DNA of 64,000 nucleotides from contig NZ_JAKVTV010000002.1 in NCBI RefSeq assembly GCF_022489035.1, positions 310,001 to 374,000 of the forward strand, read 5' to 3'. The position numbers and the translations under genes were made by a program. Position 1 is the stretch's first letter. Each line of letters begins with the position of its first letter. The notes below the pieces were generated by a model, which worked only from the letters and a program-made list of their open reading frames with translations, made no database searches and was not told where the DNA came from. Of the stretch, positions 63,139-64,000 are shown one piece after another. This stretch comes from Christiangramia lutea. GTDB lineage: Bacteria > Bacteroidota > Bacteroidia > Flavobacteriales > Flavobacteriaceae.

Positions 63139-64000
63139 TTAATATTCTATTAAATCTTGTAGTTTCATCCTGAATCTTTGCTTAGGTAGATATTGATCTT
63201 CCAGTTGTTGAGCAAAAGGGATGGGAGTGTCCAGGCTACCTACCCTCATTATCGGGGCATCAAGGCTTTTAAAGCATTTTTCAGAAATTAGCGCAGAAAT
63301 TTCTGAAGCAAAACTTCCGGTAAGTGAATCCTCTGTTAGCACGATGGCCTTTCCGGTTCGGTTAACCGACAAACATATGCATTCCAAATCCAGAGGCTGA
63401 AGACTACGTAAGTCTATAAGGTCTGCTCCTTTATAATCCATTTCATCCAGAATTTCCATGGCCCAGTGAACCCCGGCACCATAGGTAATAATAGTTATTT
63501 CAGAACCTTCTCTTAATTTGGAGGCTTTACCAAACGGTAAGGTGTAATAATCTACCGGAACTTCCTGTCTTACACTTCTATAGAGAGCTTTGTGTTCAAA
63601 AAAAAGAACCGGATTAGGATCATTAAAGGCTGTATTAAGCAAACCTTTAGCATCGTAAGGAAATGCTGGATAAACTACTTTTAAACCTGGCACTTTGGTG
63701 AACCAGGCTTCATTCGTCTGACTATGGAACGGCCCTGCTCCTACTCCACCACCACAGGGCATTCTAACCACTACATCGGCATTTTGTCCCCATCGGTAAT
63801 TTATTTTAGCCAAATAATTTACAATTGGATTAAAACCCGAACTCACAAAATCACTAAACTGCATTTCCACCATGGCTTTCATACCATTGATAGATAAACC
63901 CATAGCTGCTCCTATAACTGCTGATTCACAGATAGGTGTATTGCGAATCCTGTCCTTCCCAAATTCTTCTATGAACCCTTCAGTGATCTTAAAAACACCA
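63139..64000 (-). CDS. 2-oxoacid dehydrogenase E1 component, beta-type C-terminal part (cut by right edge)
   Basis: 287 codons are visible up to the right edge, and the frame continues beyond. Motifs include EGFIEEFGKDRIRNTPICESAVIGAAMG, RMPCGGGVGAGPFHSQTNEAWF (with the active-site His), VLFFEHKALYRS, and the C-terminal transketolase domain ending DTPIPFAQQLEDQYLPK. This is the E1 beta half of branched-chain or general 2-oxoacid dehydrogenases. In Bacteroidota it is often fused to the alpha half, which would lie to the right. It uses thiamine diphosphate to decarboxylate 2-oxoacids. Confidence 0.93.
   Translation of the reverse strand, partial: GVFKITEGFIEEFGKDRIRNTPICESAVIGAAMGLSINGMKAMVEMQFSDFVSSGFNPIVNYLAKINYRWGQNADVVVRMPCGGGVGAGPFHSQTNEAWFTKVPGLKVVYPAFPYDAKGLLNTAFNDPNPVLFFEHKALYRSVRQEVPVDYYTLPFGKASKLREGSEITIITYGAGVHWAMEILDEMDYKGADLIDLRSLQPLDLECICLSVNRTGKAIVLTEDSLTGSFASEISALISEKCFKSLDAPIMRVGSLDTPIPFAQQLEDQYLPKQRFRMKLQDLIEY

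Noticed and set aside
1-64000. tRNA, rRNA, CRISPR, prophage, insertion sequence, origin
   Set aside because: No tRNA cloverleaf, rRNA-like block, regular short repeats, transposase or integrase motif, or DnaA-box cluster was recognised on either strand.

Overview
The window reads as a chromosomal segment of a marine-type Flavobacteriaceae bacterium (phylum Bacteroidota), most like Gramella/Christiangramia; the genus is an inference. Supporting signs are low G+C, A-rich translation starts instead of strong Shine-Dalgarno sites, the Bacteroidota -7 element TAnnTTTG, a TamB/lipidated-TamA (TamL) pair, many lipoproteins, DUF4251 and PepSY-like proteins, and a fused-type 2-oxoacid dehydrogenase E1. 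No rRNA, tRNA, CRISPR array, insertion sequence or phage gene was recognised.

Layout. 0-9 kb: an M19 dipeptidase (cut by the left edge) divergent from a RimK-like ligase / GCS2-like ligase / N-formylglutamate amidohydrolase-like operon; OsmC, SlyD-type FKBP, a Tat-exported Gfo/Idh/MocA protein, a 3D-domain lipoprotein, a GluR0-like glutamate-receptor potassium channel and two small membrane proteins. 9-18 kb: aspartate kinase facing an ACT-like protein, a glycosyltransferase, an SLC13 transporter, a Gre factor, and a gluconate operon (doxX, gluconokinase fused to an internally deleted 6-phosphogluconate dehydrogenase, gntP) behind a perfect 13-bp inverted repeat. 18-27 kb: OmpA lipoprotein, tamB-tamL and upp. 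27-38 kb: small stress and housekeeping genes (VOC, NTF2-like, DinB, cupin, UspA, dodecin), a cold-adaptation cluster (three cold-shock proteins around a desaturase) and an AI-2E family permease. This stretch also holds several damaged genes: a DUF2383 gene, a sulfatase stub, a desaturase without a standard start codon, and a frameshifted EF-G paralogue.

38-43 kb: two tandem copies of a two-gene module, each a small unknown protein followed by a membrane TPR adenylate cyclase. 43-55 kb: GNAT, PepSY-like, metallo-hydrolase, MsrA-like, acyl-CoA dehydrogenase, DUF4251, FNT channel, guanine-deaminase-like, HPF, beta-propeller lipoprotein, an aconitase-family protein lacking one Fe-S cysteine, and a metallo-beta-lactamase-like protein without its metal motif. 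55-61.5 kb: a tight eight-gene operon combining a type III polyketide synthase, methyltransferase and flavoprotein with a dedicated fatty-acid-type set (ketosynthase, dehydratase, reductase, ACP, phosphopantetheinyl transferase). It probably makes a long-chain phenolic or quinone lipid. 61.5-64 kb: OmpA lipoprotein, lipocalin-like lipoprotein, DUF1328 protein and a partial E1 dehydrogenase.

The strongest leads for undescribed biology are the duplicated small-protein/cyclase modules, the type III PKS lipid operon, and the peptide-ligase operon beside a dipeptidase. The cluster of damaged genes needs checking against raw reads before any biological reading.
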